A stretch of DNA of 45,122 nucleotides from an uncultured Pelagibacteraceae bacterium (lineage in GTDB: Bacteria > Pseudomonadota > Alphaproteobacteria > Pelagibacterales > Pelagibacteraceae), in the NCBI GenBank assembly GCA_902610655.1, contig CACLWL010000007.1, positions 1-45,122 of the forward strand, written 5' to 3'. Position 1 is the first letter of the stretch, and each line of letters starts with the position of its first letter. Position numbers and translations under genes: made by a program. Shown here piece by piece: positions 37,782 to 44,776 of this stretch. Under the pieces are notes generated by a model that had not been told where the DNA came from, searched no databases, and worked only from the letters and a program-made list of their open reading frames with translations.

Positions 37782-37790
37782 TGTTATAAG
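37782..37790 (+). promoter_or_regulatory. Extended -10 box of argC (leaderless promoter)
   Basis: TGT-TATAAG ends six bases before the argC ATG, in the 34-base gap after rpsI. It is the third copy in this window of a TGN-TATAAG element directly in front of a start codon, and it lacks any Shine-Dalgarno after it. Confidence 0.55.
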
Positions 37791-37796
37791 TATAAA

Positions 37797-38816
37797 ATGT
37801 CCAAAATAAATGTTTTAATTGCTGGTGCGACTGGTTACCTGGGTATTGAATTAGTTAAAATTTTAATTAAACACAAAAAAATTAAAATTAAATACTTGTG
37901 TGGTTATAGTTCGATAGGAAAAAAAGTAACAGATTTTGATAAATCTATAAAATTAAAACTTCCTAAGATCAGTAAAATTACTAAATCTAAAATTAACGAA
38001 TGTGATATAATCTTTTCTGCTTTACCAAATGGTGAAGCACAGCTTATTTCTAAACAACTAAACAAAAGAAATATTTTGATCGATTTATCAGGAGATTTTA
38101 GACTTAAAAAAAGCAGTGTCTATTTAAAGTGGTACAAGCAAAAACATAAAGCAATAAGTAATATAAAAAAAAGTGTTTATCTTTTACCTGAGCTATCAAA
38201 TCATAAATTAAAAAATTATAACATTATTTCGTGTCCAGGATGCTATCCTACGTCAATACTATTACCTTTAGTTCCTTTAATTCAAAAAAATATAATAAAA
38301 ACAGACAACATTGTTATTGATTCAAAATCTGGATATTCAGGTGCCGGGAGGGGAGTGCATAAAAAATACAAAAAAGATAATTTATATGGATCACTTAGTG
38401 CGTATGGTATTAACATGCACCGTCATAATCCTGAAATTTTACAAGTGCTAAATTACTATACAAATAGAGAACCTAAATTTACTTTTAATCCTCATTTAAC
38501 TCCAATGTTCAGAGGTATATTAAGCACTATTTATGTAGATACCAAAAAGGGTACTAATCAAAATAAAATTTTAAGTACACTTAAAAATTTTTATAAAAAA
38601 AAAAGATTTGTTAAAATAGCAAATAAAGACACACATCTTAGTACAAATAACGTGATAAATACAAATAATTGTATTATTTCGGTTTGCAAGTCTAAGTATA
38701 AAAATAAAATTATATTATTATCTGTTATAGACAATTTAATTAAAGGTGGATCTGGTCAAGCAGTACAAAATATGAATTTAAGATTGGGCCTTAGTGAAAA
38801 CGAGGGTATGAAATGA
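37797..38816 (+). CDS. argC: N-acetyl-gamma-glutamyl-phosphate reductase
   Basis: NADPH-dependent reductase of arginine synthesis. From ATG 37797 the protein is 339 residues: a Rossmann start KINVLIAGATGYLGIELVKIL, IIFSALPNGEAQ, the catalytic cysteine in ISCPGCYPTSILLPL, SKSGYSGAGRG, and MHRHNPEILQ. The frame stays open back to 37701 inside rpsI, but those 32 residues are out-of-frame ribosomal-protein sequence and the family N-terminus begins at 37797. The stop overlaps the next small gene (ATGA). Confidence 0.95.
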   Translation: MSKINVLIAGATGYLGIELVKILIKHKKIKIKYLCGYSSIGKKVTDFDKSIKLKLPKISKITKSKINECDIIFSALPNGEAQLISKQLNKRNILIDLSGDFRLKKSSVYLKWYKQKHKAISNIKKSVYLLPELSNHKLKNYNIISCPGCYPTSILLPLVPLIQKNIIKTDNIVIDSKSGYSGAGRGVHKKYKKDNLYGSLSAYGINMHRHNPEILQVLNYYTNREPKFTFNPHLTPMFRGILSTIYVDTKKGTNQNKILSTLKNFYKKKRFVKIANKDTHLSTNNVINTNNCIISVCKSKYKNKIILLSVIDNLIKGGSGQAVQNMNLRLGLSENEGMK

Positions 38817-38989
38817 TTAGACTATTAATAGTAATTTTAATTTTGTTAAATTCTTGTGCTTTCGGCAATAAAAAAAATGTATCTAAAAAGGTAGATTTTG
38901 ATAATTTCTACGACTTAAGTATTGATGAATATAAAAAAAAACTTGATGATTATAATAATTCAAAAGATTTTCCTAACATAGATAAATGA
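38813..38989 (+). CDS. Small predicted lipoprotein, 58 residues
   Basis: A short gene squeezed exactly between argC and hom: its ATG overlaps the argC stop (ATGA) and its TGA overlaps the hom ATG. The product starts MIRLLIVILILLNSCAFG, a lipoprotein signal with lipobox LNSC and C15 as the lipidated residue; the mature part is about 44 polar residues with SIDEYKKKLDDY. The perfect stop-start interlocking on both sides supports real translation. I do not recognise the family. Small lipoproteins beside amino-acid biosynthesis genes (for example LptM next to lysA) are known, but similarity to LptM is not visible here. Confidence 0.72.
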   Translation: MIRLLIVILILLNSCAFGNKKNVSKKVDFDNFYDLSIDEYKKKLDDYNNSKDFPNIDK

Positions 38990-40275
38990 AAAAAATATAT
39001 AATGTTGCTATAGTTGGATTGGGACAGATTGGTTCATACCTTTACAAAGAGATTTCGTCCAAAAAAAAAGAAATACAAAATAAAACTGGAAAAATTGTAA
39101 ATATAGTAGCTATCAGCGCAAAAAATAAGAATAAAAAAAGGATTTTTAAGGTTAACAAAAAAATCTTCTTCTCAAATCCTTTAAAAATAATAAATGATAA
39201 AAAAATAGATATTTTATTTGAATGTATAGGATTATCTGATGGAATTTCTAAAAAGATAGTAGAAAAAGCAATTAAGAAAAAAGTGCATGTTATAACTCCC
39301 AATAAAGCTTTAATTGCAAAACATGGCGAACATCTCTCAGATTTAGCAGTAAAAAATAAAGTTAACCTAGAATTTGAAGCATCTGTAGGTGGTGGTATTC
39401 CAATTTTAAGAACTATTAAAGAAGGGTTAGCTACAAATAGTATCCATAAAGTTTATGGGATACTTAATGGCACTTGTAACTATATTTTATCTGAAATGGA
39501 AAATACAGGTAGTTCATTTAAAAATGCATTAATTAAAGCACAAAATCTTGGATATGCAGAACCTGGTAATCCAAAATTGGATCTAAATGGTTACGATACA
39601 CTTGCAAAAGTGAAGATTCTTTCTGCCTTGGCATTTAATAAAAAAATTTCAAAATCAAAATGCATGATGGAAGGAATTGAAAATATTGAAAGCAAAGATT
39701 TTGATATGGCTGAACAGTTAAATCTAAGAATTAAACTTCTTGGTGTAACAGAGATGATCAATAATCAACTTTTTGAAAGGGTTCACCCGTGTTTAGTTAA
39801 AAAGAATACATATATTGCAAATGTTAGCGGAGTTATGAATGCGGTTATTCTTGAGGGAAAACCAGTTGGGGAATCTGTTCTTCAAGGAGAAGGGGCAGGG
39901 CCTGGTCCAACTTCATCTGCTTTGATGTCGGATTTTTTATCTGTATTAAGAGGTAACATAAAATTTCCTTTTGGACTAACAAACAATGTTAGAAAAAAAG
40001 TTAAAATTTATGATGATAAAAATTATATTAATTCACTTTATTTAAGATTTGAAGTTAAAGATAAACCTGGTGTCTTGTCTCAAATTACTAAAAATTTAGC
40101 TAAGTATAAAATTTCTATCCAAAGATTAATACAGATACCTAATAATGCTAACAAAAAAGCATCAATAATTATTATAACTCATAGTGTTAAAGAAAATAAT
40201 TCAAAAAAATGCTTAAAATCACTTACATCAAATAAGAACATCATTAAAAAACCAGTTTTATTAAGACTTTTTTAA
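38986..40275 (+). CDS. hom: Homoserine dehydrogenase
   Basis: Reduces aspartate semialdehyde to homoserine, the branch point to threonine and methionine. The 429-residue protein has the NAD(P)-binding start VAIVGLGQIGSYLYKE, VITPNKALIAKHGE, EASVGGGIPILRTIKEGLA, GILNGTCNYILSEME and the catalytic region around EPGNPKLDLNGYDTLAKVKIL, and ends with an ACT domain (about 345-425, RFEVKDKPGVLSQITKNLAK) that commonly mediates threonine feedback inhibition. No fused aspartate kinase. It abuts the following transporter gene without a gap. Confidence 0.96.
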   Translation: MKKIYNVAIVGLGQIGSYLYKEISSKKKEIQNKTGKIVNIVAISAKNKNKKRIFKVNKKIFFSNPLKIINDKKIDILFECIGLSDGISKKIVEKAIKKKVHVITPNKALIAKHGEHLSDLAVKNKVNLEFEASVGGGIPILRTIKEGLATNSIHKVYGILNGTCNYILSEMENTGSSFKNALIKAQNLGYAEPGNPKLDLNGYDTLAKVKILSALAFNKKISKSKCMMEGIENIESKDFDMAEQLNLRIKLLGVTEMINNQLFERVHPCLVKKNTYIANVSGVMNAVILEGKPVGESVLQGEGAGPGPTSSALMSDFLSVLRGNIKFPFGLTNNVRKKVKIYDDKNYINSLYLRFEVKDKPGVLSQITKNLAKYKISIQRLIQIPNNANKKASIIIITHSVKENNSKKCLKSLTSNKNIIKKPVLLRLF

Positions 40276-41178
40276 ATGGAAATATATATAAAACTTTTCG
40301 AAGTCATATTTCCTGTTTTTTTTATAATAGGTATTGGGTACTTTATTGGTAAAAAAGATAAAAAATTTGATACAAAATTTATAACTGACTTTGCGGCAAA
40401 TGTCGGTTCTCCCGCGATGATTATTTATGCTTTAAATGTTAAAAATATAAATTTTCAAACCTTCGTTGATTATTTTTGGTATTATTTAATAGCTATATGC
40501 GGTTTTGCAGTTATAGGAGTTATTTTTTTATATTTTATAAAATCTAAGGACATTATTAGAGAATTGCCACCTTTTATGATGCCAAATACAGGTAATATGG
40601 GTTTTCCCATATGTCTTTTTGCATATGGTTTTGATGGATTAGGTGTAGCTGCTGCAATAACAGCATTAATTATTCTTTTTCATTTCACTGTTGGTGTTTT
40701 TTTAGCTGATAGAAAATTTAGTTTTAATGTTATTTTAAAAAGTCCGCCTTTTTATACAATTATTATATCTGTATTATTACTTTATTTTAATATCGAGCTT
40801 CCAGTATTTGTTGAAAATACTACATTTTTATTAATGTATGCTACTATATTTCTAATTTTAATGTCTTTAGGAATTGCACTTACTCGTCTTAAAGTTTTTT
40901 CTTTAAAAAGATCATTAATTTCATCATTTGCTAGAGTTATTTTAGGTCCAGCTGTTGGTTTTGCAATTATTTATTATTTCAATTTAAGTGGTTTTGCTGC
41001 TGGTGTATTATTAATTCAATGTTCTATGCCTAGCGCAATTCTAAATTTTCTTGTTGGTTCAATGTATTCACCTAAAGAGAACGTAGATAATGTAGCAAGT
41101 ATGATTTTTGTATCAACAGTTATTTCATTTGTAACTATTCCAATTATTGTATTCATAGCATTAAATTTCTTTCCTTAA
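40276..41178 (+). CDS. AEC (auxin efflux carrier) family permease
   Basis: A 300-residue inner-membrane protein with about ten hydrophobic helices. The AEC family pattern is seen in the N-terminal IGIGYFIGKKDKKFD, the central PFMMPNTGNMGFPICLFAYG with the conserved asparagine/glycine-rich break, and the C-terminal GVLLIQCSMPSAILNFLVG. Bacterial members export or take up organic anions such as malate; the substrate here is unknown. It starts directly after hom and overlaps the EamA gene by one base, so the four-gene argC-lipoprotein-hom-AEC-EamA run is one unit. Amino-acid or keto-acid export is a reasonable guess from context only. Confidence 0.88.
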   Translation: MEIYIKLFEVIFPVFFIIGIGYFIGKKDKKFDTKFITDFAANVGSPAMIIYALNVKNINFQTFVDYFWYYLIAICGFAVIGVIFLYFIKSKDIIRELPPFMMPNTGNMGFPICLFAYGFDGLGVAAAITALIILFHFTVGVFLADRKFSFNVILKSPPFYTIIISVLLLYFNIELPVFVENTTFLLMYATIFLILMSLGIALTRLKVFSLKRSLISSFARVILGPAVGFAIIYYFNLSGFAAGVLLIQCSMPSAILNFLVGSMYSPKENVDNVASMIFVSTVISFVTIPIIVFIALNFFP

Positions 41179-42029
41179 TGAAGGCTATAGCTTTTAACTT
41201 ATTGGCTTGGGTAATGTTGCCAATAATGGATGGTATAGCTAAATACCTTAGTGCCGATCTTCCGGTTTTACAAATTACTTGGGGAAGATATTTTTTTACA
41301 GTAGTTTTTACTTTGCCTGTAATGTTTTTTCTTTTTAGAAAAAATCTTGTTTGGACAAGTGAACCTAAATTACAAATTTTAAGAGGATTATTACTTTTGA
41401 TAGCGAATGTTTGTTTTTTCTATTCAATATCAATAATATCATTAGCAAAAGCACTAACGCTCGCATTTATAGCTCCATTAGTAGTGACTGCATTTTCACC
41501 AATTTTGTTAGGAGAAAAAGTTGGATATAAAAGGTGGTTAGCTGTGATAATTGGTTTTTTGGGATCTCTAATTGTTATTAGACCTGGTTTTGTAGAAATA
41601 AATTTTGCAAGTTTTGCTGCGCTAGGTACAGGTATTATGTATGGATTTTATTTAATTATTACACGTAAGTTAAGTAAATCAGACAATCCTTTATTAACGC
41701 TTTTGTTAACTGGTGTAGTGGGGGCGATAATTATATCTTTAACGATGCCATTTGTTTGGGTTGCCCCTACGTTAAATCAGTGGTCACTATTGGGTGCTAT
41801 TGGTGCATTTGCCTGTGTAGGTCATTTTTTCCTCATATTATCCCTTAAATATGCAGATGCGTCTAAACTTGCTCCTTTTAGCTACTTTGAAATTGTTACT
41901 AATATTATAATTGGCTATTATTTCTTTAGTGATTTTCCTGATAATGCGACCTTCCTTGGGTTATTTATAATCGTTATTTCTGGAATCTACATTGCTAGAA
42001 GAGAGGCTTATCATAAGTCCAATTTTTAA
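41178..42029 (+). CDS. EamA/DMT-superfamily transporter
   Basis: A 283-residue inner-membrane protein with ten predicted helices in two EamA repeats. N-terminal LLAWVMLPIMDGIAKYLS and LSLAKALTLAFIAPLVVTAF-like helices (for example the segment ending FSPILLGEKVGYKRW, the canonical LGE motif at the end of repeat one) support it. The second repeat spans about 145-275. Family members export amino acids, nucleotides or drugs. The start shares a base with the AEC stop (TAATG). It is the last gene before the accessory region. Confidence 0.9.
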   Translation: MKAIAFNLLAWVMLPIMDGIAKYLSADLPVLQITWGRYFFTVVFTLPVMFFLFRKNLVWTSEPKLQILRGLLLLIANVCFFYSISIISLAKALTLAFIAPLVVTAFSPILLGEKVGYKRWLAVIIGFLGSLIVIRPGFVEINFASFAALGTGIMYGFYLIITRKLSKSDNPLLTLLLTGVVGAIIISLTMPFVWVAPTLNQWSLLGAIGAFACVGHFFLILSLKYADASKLAPFSYFEIVTNIIIGYYFFSDFPDNATFLGLFIIVISGIYIARREAYHKSNF

Positions 42030-42524
42030 TATTAGGTATCATTTATTTACTAATTATTAATGTAAAACTTTAAGTATAACATTTAAATTATTGTAATTAT
42101 TACATTATTTGTATTAAAAAAATGATTTAATTAATCAATAAAGCTAGCATTATTAATTAAAATATTGTTATTCTAGTAAATGAAGTAAGGATAATTATTT
42201 ATATTCGTCTCAAAAATAACTTAAAATATTAAAAATGACATAAAATATAGGTTTTTGAATGAACTATTTCTGATTTTAAAAGATTAAAAATTATAAGAAC
42301 ATATTAAACAGGGCAATCTAAGAGTGTTGTTAATGTTTAATAATAGAGCAATGCATAAACTGAATATGGCATTTAAACGGACATAGAGGGGTCTAATTTT
42401 AGCAGACTGTGCTAAATGCTACAACTGAAGGGTGAATTATGCTCTTAACATGAATTTTAATTAAAATGTTAAAAAAACGTTGATTTTGTTAACTTTTTTT
42501 ACAGAAAATAACTTATAAAAGGGT
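42030..42524. other. Geneless 495-base stretch between convergent genes
   Basis: No plausible coding frame on either strand. The first 270 bases are nearly pure A/T. Bases about 42300-42445 are less AT-rich and contain a perfect hairpin TTTAGCA-GACTG-TGCTAAA (42398-42416), then an A/T inverted repeat around ATTTTAATTAAAAT and a T7 tract near 42493. In a genome with mostly 0-40-base gaps this is exceptionally long. It could hold a small RNA, or be debris from insertion and deletion at the edge of the accessory region; I cannot decide. Confidence 0.6.
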
Positions 42525-42794
42525 TTAAATACTTACTTTCTCAGATCTAAGTAATCGGAGCTTTTTCCTAATCCCACCTATTCCAGAGTAACCTCCAAGC
42601 CCTCCATCTGATCTAATTACTCTATGACACGGTATTTTGGGTGCGTAAGGGTTTTTAGCACATGCATTAGCAACTGCACGAGCCGATTTTGGTCTTTTAA
42701 TGCCTATTGCGACTTGTTTATAAGTTTTAACCTGACCTTTTGGAATAGTTTTTAAATAGTTCCAAACTTTTTTTTGAAAAAATGTACCTTTCAT
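42525..42794 (-). CDS. ogt: Minimal O6-alkylguanine-DNA alkyltransferase domain protein
   Basis: DNA repair protein that transfers alkyl groups from O6-alkylguanine to its own cysteine. From ATG 42794 it is 89 residues, only the DNA-binding/active-site domain: FFQKKVWNYLKTIPKGQVKTY (helix and wing), ARAVANACAKNP with the conserved arginine finger region, the active-site C56 in IPCHRVIRSDG, and GGYSGIGGIRKKLRLL. The N-terminal domain of full Ada/Ogt proteins is absent. Because cysteine, not tryptophan, is at the active site it is not a classic ATL. The frame continues 27 codons upstream to 42875, through a GC-rich block whose codons do not look like this genome, so I start at the internal ATG. 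Confidence 0.88.
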   Translation of the reverse strand: MKGTFFQKKVWNYLKTIPKGQVKTYKQVAIGIKRPKSARAVANACAKNPYAPKIPCHRVIRSDGGLGGYSGIGGIRKKLRLLRSEKVSI

Positions 42795-42805
42795 CTTAAA
42801 AACCC

Positions 42806-42990
42806 CTGTTTCCTTGCACTTTTTACAGTGCAAAGAACAGTTGTTTTGGCACGTCGTTGTAGGCGCTACCGCCATGCCTCCCGCCTCACAATTTTAGCGC
42901 TACTCTGCGAAGCTTTCTGCCTCCTGGCTTGGTCCTCTCGGCATTTCCCCAGTCGGTCAGTTAAGAGTTACCTCTTAATTGGAGAAATAA
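42806..42990 (-). ncRNA. Candidate GC-rich structured RNA or leader upstream of ogt
   Basis: Bases 42841-42960 contain 69 G/C of 120 (about 57%), roughly twice the surroundings. Structures visible: TTAAGAG-TTAC-CTCTTAA (42961-42978); a 9-pair stem of 42859-42868 with 42895-42903 (GTA-G-GCGCTA against TAGCGC-TAC, one bulge); TGCC 42918-42921 with GGCA 42940-42943; and a long hairpin at 42806-42840 of about 14 pairs with one bulge and a six-base loop. On the minus strand that last hairpin is followed by GGG and U5, terminator-like, and the ogt ATG comes three bases later. Strand is inferred from this. I found no match to SRP RNA, tmRNA, RNase P, 6S RNA or a riboswitch core. Confidence 0.45.
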
Positions 42991-43084
42991 TACCAATAAT
43001 AATAAGTTGTATTAATCACTTTTTGATTGTTTTTTTATTTTTTTTCTAAAATTAGTGAATAGTGGGGATAACTTTTTTCATTGC

Positions 43085-43558
43085 TTAATTGAACCATCTA
43101 AAACCCTCATACATAGCAATTCCATAAATTGAATGTCTAATTAAAAAAATTAATGAGGTTTTCAGTGGTATATTTGTATTTCTGGCAAATATACCTTGTC
43201 CGGTAAATGGCAAAAATATCAATAATGGAGCTAAAGTAGTTAGAGCCCCAAATATGAAGCCTGAAAAATAGGACATTTTAAGACCAATTAATATAAAACA
43301 AATATAATAAATAATAGCCCAACAAATCGATAGGTAATAGTGAAATAGCCAACCTAGAACAACCTCATATTTGAACGAATCCATTTCTGCAATATTAGGG
43401 TTATAAAATTTGGCTTTTTTAAGCATATAATAGGTCCATCGACCAACGACAGCCCAGGAAGGTTCAGGAATACCCAAAAACTTCATTAAAAAACCCAAAA
43501 TATCAAGAATTATACACGAAAAAATACCAGCAATAATTATACTAAAAATATCGATCAA
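43085..43558 (-). CDS. DUF2938-family membrane protein
   Basis: A 157-residue inner-membrane protein with four predicted helices. The pattern of DUF2938 is visible: an N-terminal helix ending LDILGFLMKFLGIPEPSWAV-like (VGRWTYYM follows), the GWLFHYYLSICWAIIYY helix, APLLIFLPFTGQGIFA, and the ending RHSIYGIAMYEGFRW. The function of the family is unknown. The start is TTG at 43558: an AGGA Shine-Dalgarno lies at a suitable distance and no ATG fits. It sits six bases after the stop of a tiny two-helix protein gene, suggesting the two work together. Confidence 0.85.
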   Translation of the reverse strand: MIDIFSIIIAGIFSCIILDILGFLMKFLGIPEPSWAVVGRWTYYMLKKAKFYNPNIAEMDSFKYEVVLGWLFHYYLSICWAIIYYICFILIGLKMSYFSGFIFGALTTLAPLLIFLPFTGQGIFARNTNIPLKTSLIFLIRHSIYGIAMYEGFRWFN

Positions 43559-43564
43559 AGTTTC

Positions 43565-43729
43565 CTAATAGATTAATAAAAATAAGAGGACAAATATGCT
43601 TATAAAAAAGATTCCAAAAATGCCCATTAAGATTCGGGTTTTTGTTTGGTTTTTTAATTTTGGCCAATAATTCATAATTAGAAATGTTCCTACAATAACA
43701 ACTAGACCTATAATTACATATCTTGGCAT
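43565..43729 (-). CDS. Small two-helix membrane protein, 54 residues
   Basis: A minus-strand frame with ATG at 43729 and TAG at 43567-43565. The product begins MPRYVIIGLVVIVGTFLIMN, has a short basic loop (YWPKLKNQTKTR), then a second hydrophobic helix MGIFGIFFISIFVLLFLL. AAGG lies at a plausible distance before the ATG. Its stop is six bases before the DUF2938 start, and the AGGA for that gene overlaps its final codons, so translation is probably coupled. I do not recognise a family. The clear helix-loop-helix layout and correct spacing argue against chance. Confidence 0.65.
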   Translation of the reverse strand: MPRYVIIGLVVIVGTFLIMNYWPKLKNQTKTRILMGIFGIFFISIFVLLFLLIY

Positions 43730-43753
43730 TAAAAAACCTTTTACATTAATTGC

Positions 43754-43782
43754 TTGACTTATTAAATGAGTTATATTATTAC
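43754..43782 (+). promoter_or_regulatory. Possible integrase promoter
   Basis: TTGACT (43754-43759) is followed 17 bases later by TATTAC (43777-43782), whose last bases enter the inverted repeat before the integrase. A transcription start would fall within the repeat, so a protein bound there would repress. Alternative -10 hexamers exist in this AT-rich stretch. Confidence 0.35.
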
Positions 43783-43811
43783 TAATGATAATTAATTGTT
43801 ATCAATAGTAA
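43779..43811. repeat. 33-bp inverted repeat immediately before the integrase gene
   Basis: Arms TTACTAATGATAA (43779-43791) and TTATCAATAGTAA (43799-43811) match as inverted repeats at 12 of 13 positions around a 7-base centre, TTAATTG. The right arm ends four bases before the integrase ATG. It could be an autoregulatory operator, a hairpin masking the start codon, or a recombinase binding site with a 7-bp crossover region, which is the layout of tyrosine-recombinase core sites. Confidence 0.7.
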
Positions 43812-43815
43812 TAAT

Positions 43816-44769
43816 ATGAATGAGCTTACAACAGACCTAAAATCACTTCATGAGGCAACTTTAAATAACCTCAAAAGTTCTAAAGCAAATAATACTTTAA
43901 GAGCTTATAAATCAGATTTTAAAGATTTCGGAGCTTTTTGTGCAAAACATGGCTTAAATTCTTTACCATCAGAGCCTAAAATAGTTTCTTTATACCTAAC
44001 CCATCTTTCTAAAAATTCGAAAATAAGCACTTTAAGAAGAAGACTAGTATCAATTAGTATGGTTCATAAGTTAAAAGGGCATTATTTGGATACAAAACAT
44101 CCAATTATTGTTGAAAACTTAATGGGAATAAGAAGGGTAAAGGGAAGCATTCAAAAAGGAAAAAAACCTATATTAATCAATCATTTAAAATCTATAATTA
44201 ATGTAATAAATGAACAAAAAATTGAGGATATTAAGAAGTTTAGAGATAAATCAATAATATTAGTTGGCTTTAGTGGGGGATTTAGACGAACTGAGTTAAT
44301 TTCAATCGATCATGAAGATTTAGAATTTGTACCTGAGGGGCTCAAAATCACTATTAAAAGGTCAAAAACTGATCAATTCGGTGAAGGGACGATTAAAGGA
44401 CTGCCCTACTTCACTAATAAAACTTATTGTCCAATTGTTAATCTTAAAAAATGGTTAGAAATTTCTAAGATTAAATCTGGACCAATTTTTAGAAGATTTT
44501 CTAAAGGTTTATCTTTGACAGAAAAAAGATTAACTGATCAATCAGTAGTATTATTAATGAAAGAATATTTAAATTTAGCAGGTATAGAAAATAAAAATTT
44601 TGCAGGTCATAGTTTAAGATCAGGATTTGCAACTGTTGCTGCCGAGTCTGGTGCTGATGAACGTAGTATTATGGCAATGACTGGTCATAAAACAACACAG
44701 ATGGTTAGAAGATATATTAAAGAAGCAAATATCTTTAAAAACAATGCACTAAATAAAGTTAAATTATAA
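43816..44769 (+). CDS. Tyrosine recombinase/integrase
   Basis: Site-specific recombinase of 317 residues. The N-terminal SAM-like core-binding domain (about 5-110) has NTLRAYKSDFKDFGAFC; the catalytic domain (about 120-310) holds the full set: R157 in GGFRRTEL, K184 in KRSKTDQ, H265 and R268 in GHSLRSGF, H291 in TGHKTTQ, and the nucleophile Y300 in VRRYIKEA. It is complete and should be active. Sequence style is closer to phage/island integrases acting on a short core site than to XerC/XerD, which also lie in other contexts. It is preceded by a near-perfect inverted repeat. No excisionase or phage genes are visible nearby. Confidence 0.93.
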   Translation: MNELTTDLKSLHEATLNNLKSSKANNTLRAYKSDFKDFGAFCAKHGLNSLPSEPKIVSLYLTHLSKNSKISTLRRRLVSISMVHKLKGHYLDTKHPIIVENLMGIRRVKGSIQKGKKPILINHLKSIINVINEQKIEDIKKFRDKSIILVGFSGGFRRTELISIDHEDLEFVPEGLKITIKRSKTDQFGEGTIKGLPYFTNKTYCPIVNLKKWLEISKIKSGPIFRRFSKGLSLTEKRLTDQSVVLLMKEYLNLAGIENKNFAGHSLRSGFATVAAESGADERSIMAMTGHKTTQMVRRYIKEANIFKNNALNKVKL

Positions 44770-44776
44770 ATTAAGG

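Noticed and set aside
37701-37796. 32-codon upstream extension of argC
   Set aside because: These codons lie in rpsI in another frame; ArgC homologues start at the Rossmann strand beginning at 37797, right after a promoter box.
42795-42875. 27-codon N-terminal extension of the alkyltransferase with four cysteines (CxxxCxxxCxxC)
   Set aside because: It is encoded by the GC-rich structured block and its hairpin; codon use is unlike the rest of the gene, and the conserved domain begins at the internal ATG 42794. The cysteine spacing looks accidental.
42859-42903. Integron attC site
   Set aside because: The stem is palindromic, but the R' and R'' core sequences are absent, and the nearby recombinase is not of the IntI type by visible motifs.
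42841-42978. tmRNA, SRP RNA, RNase P RNA, 6S RNA or cobalamin/TPP riboswitch in the GC-rich block
   Set aside because: I looked for the conserved cores on both strands and found none; the short AAGCCAGGAG string resembles part of a cobalamin element but the rest is missing.
42774-43049. 91-codon plus-strand frame across the GC-rich block
   Set aside because: No recognisable protein features, starts inside the opposite-strand ogt gene, and the composition follows base pairing rather than codons.
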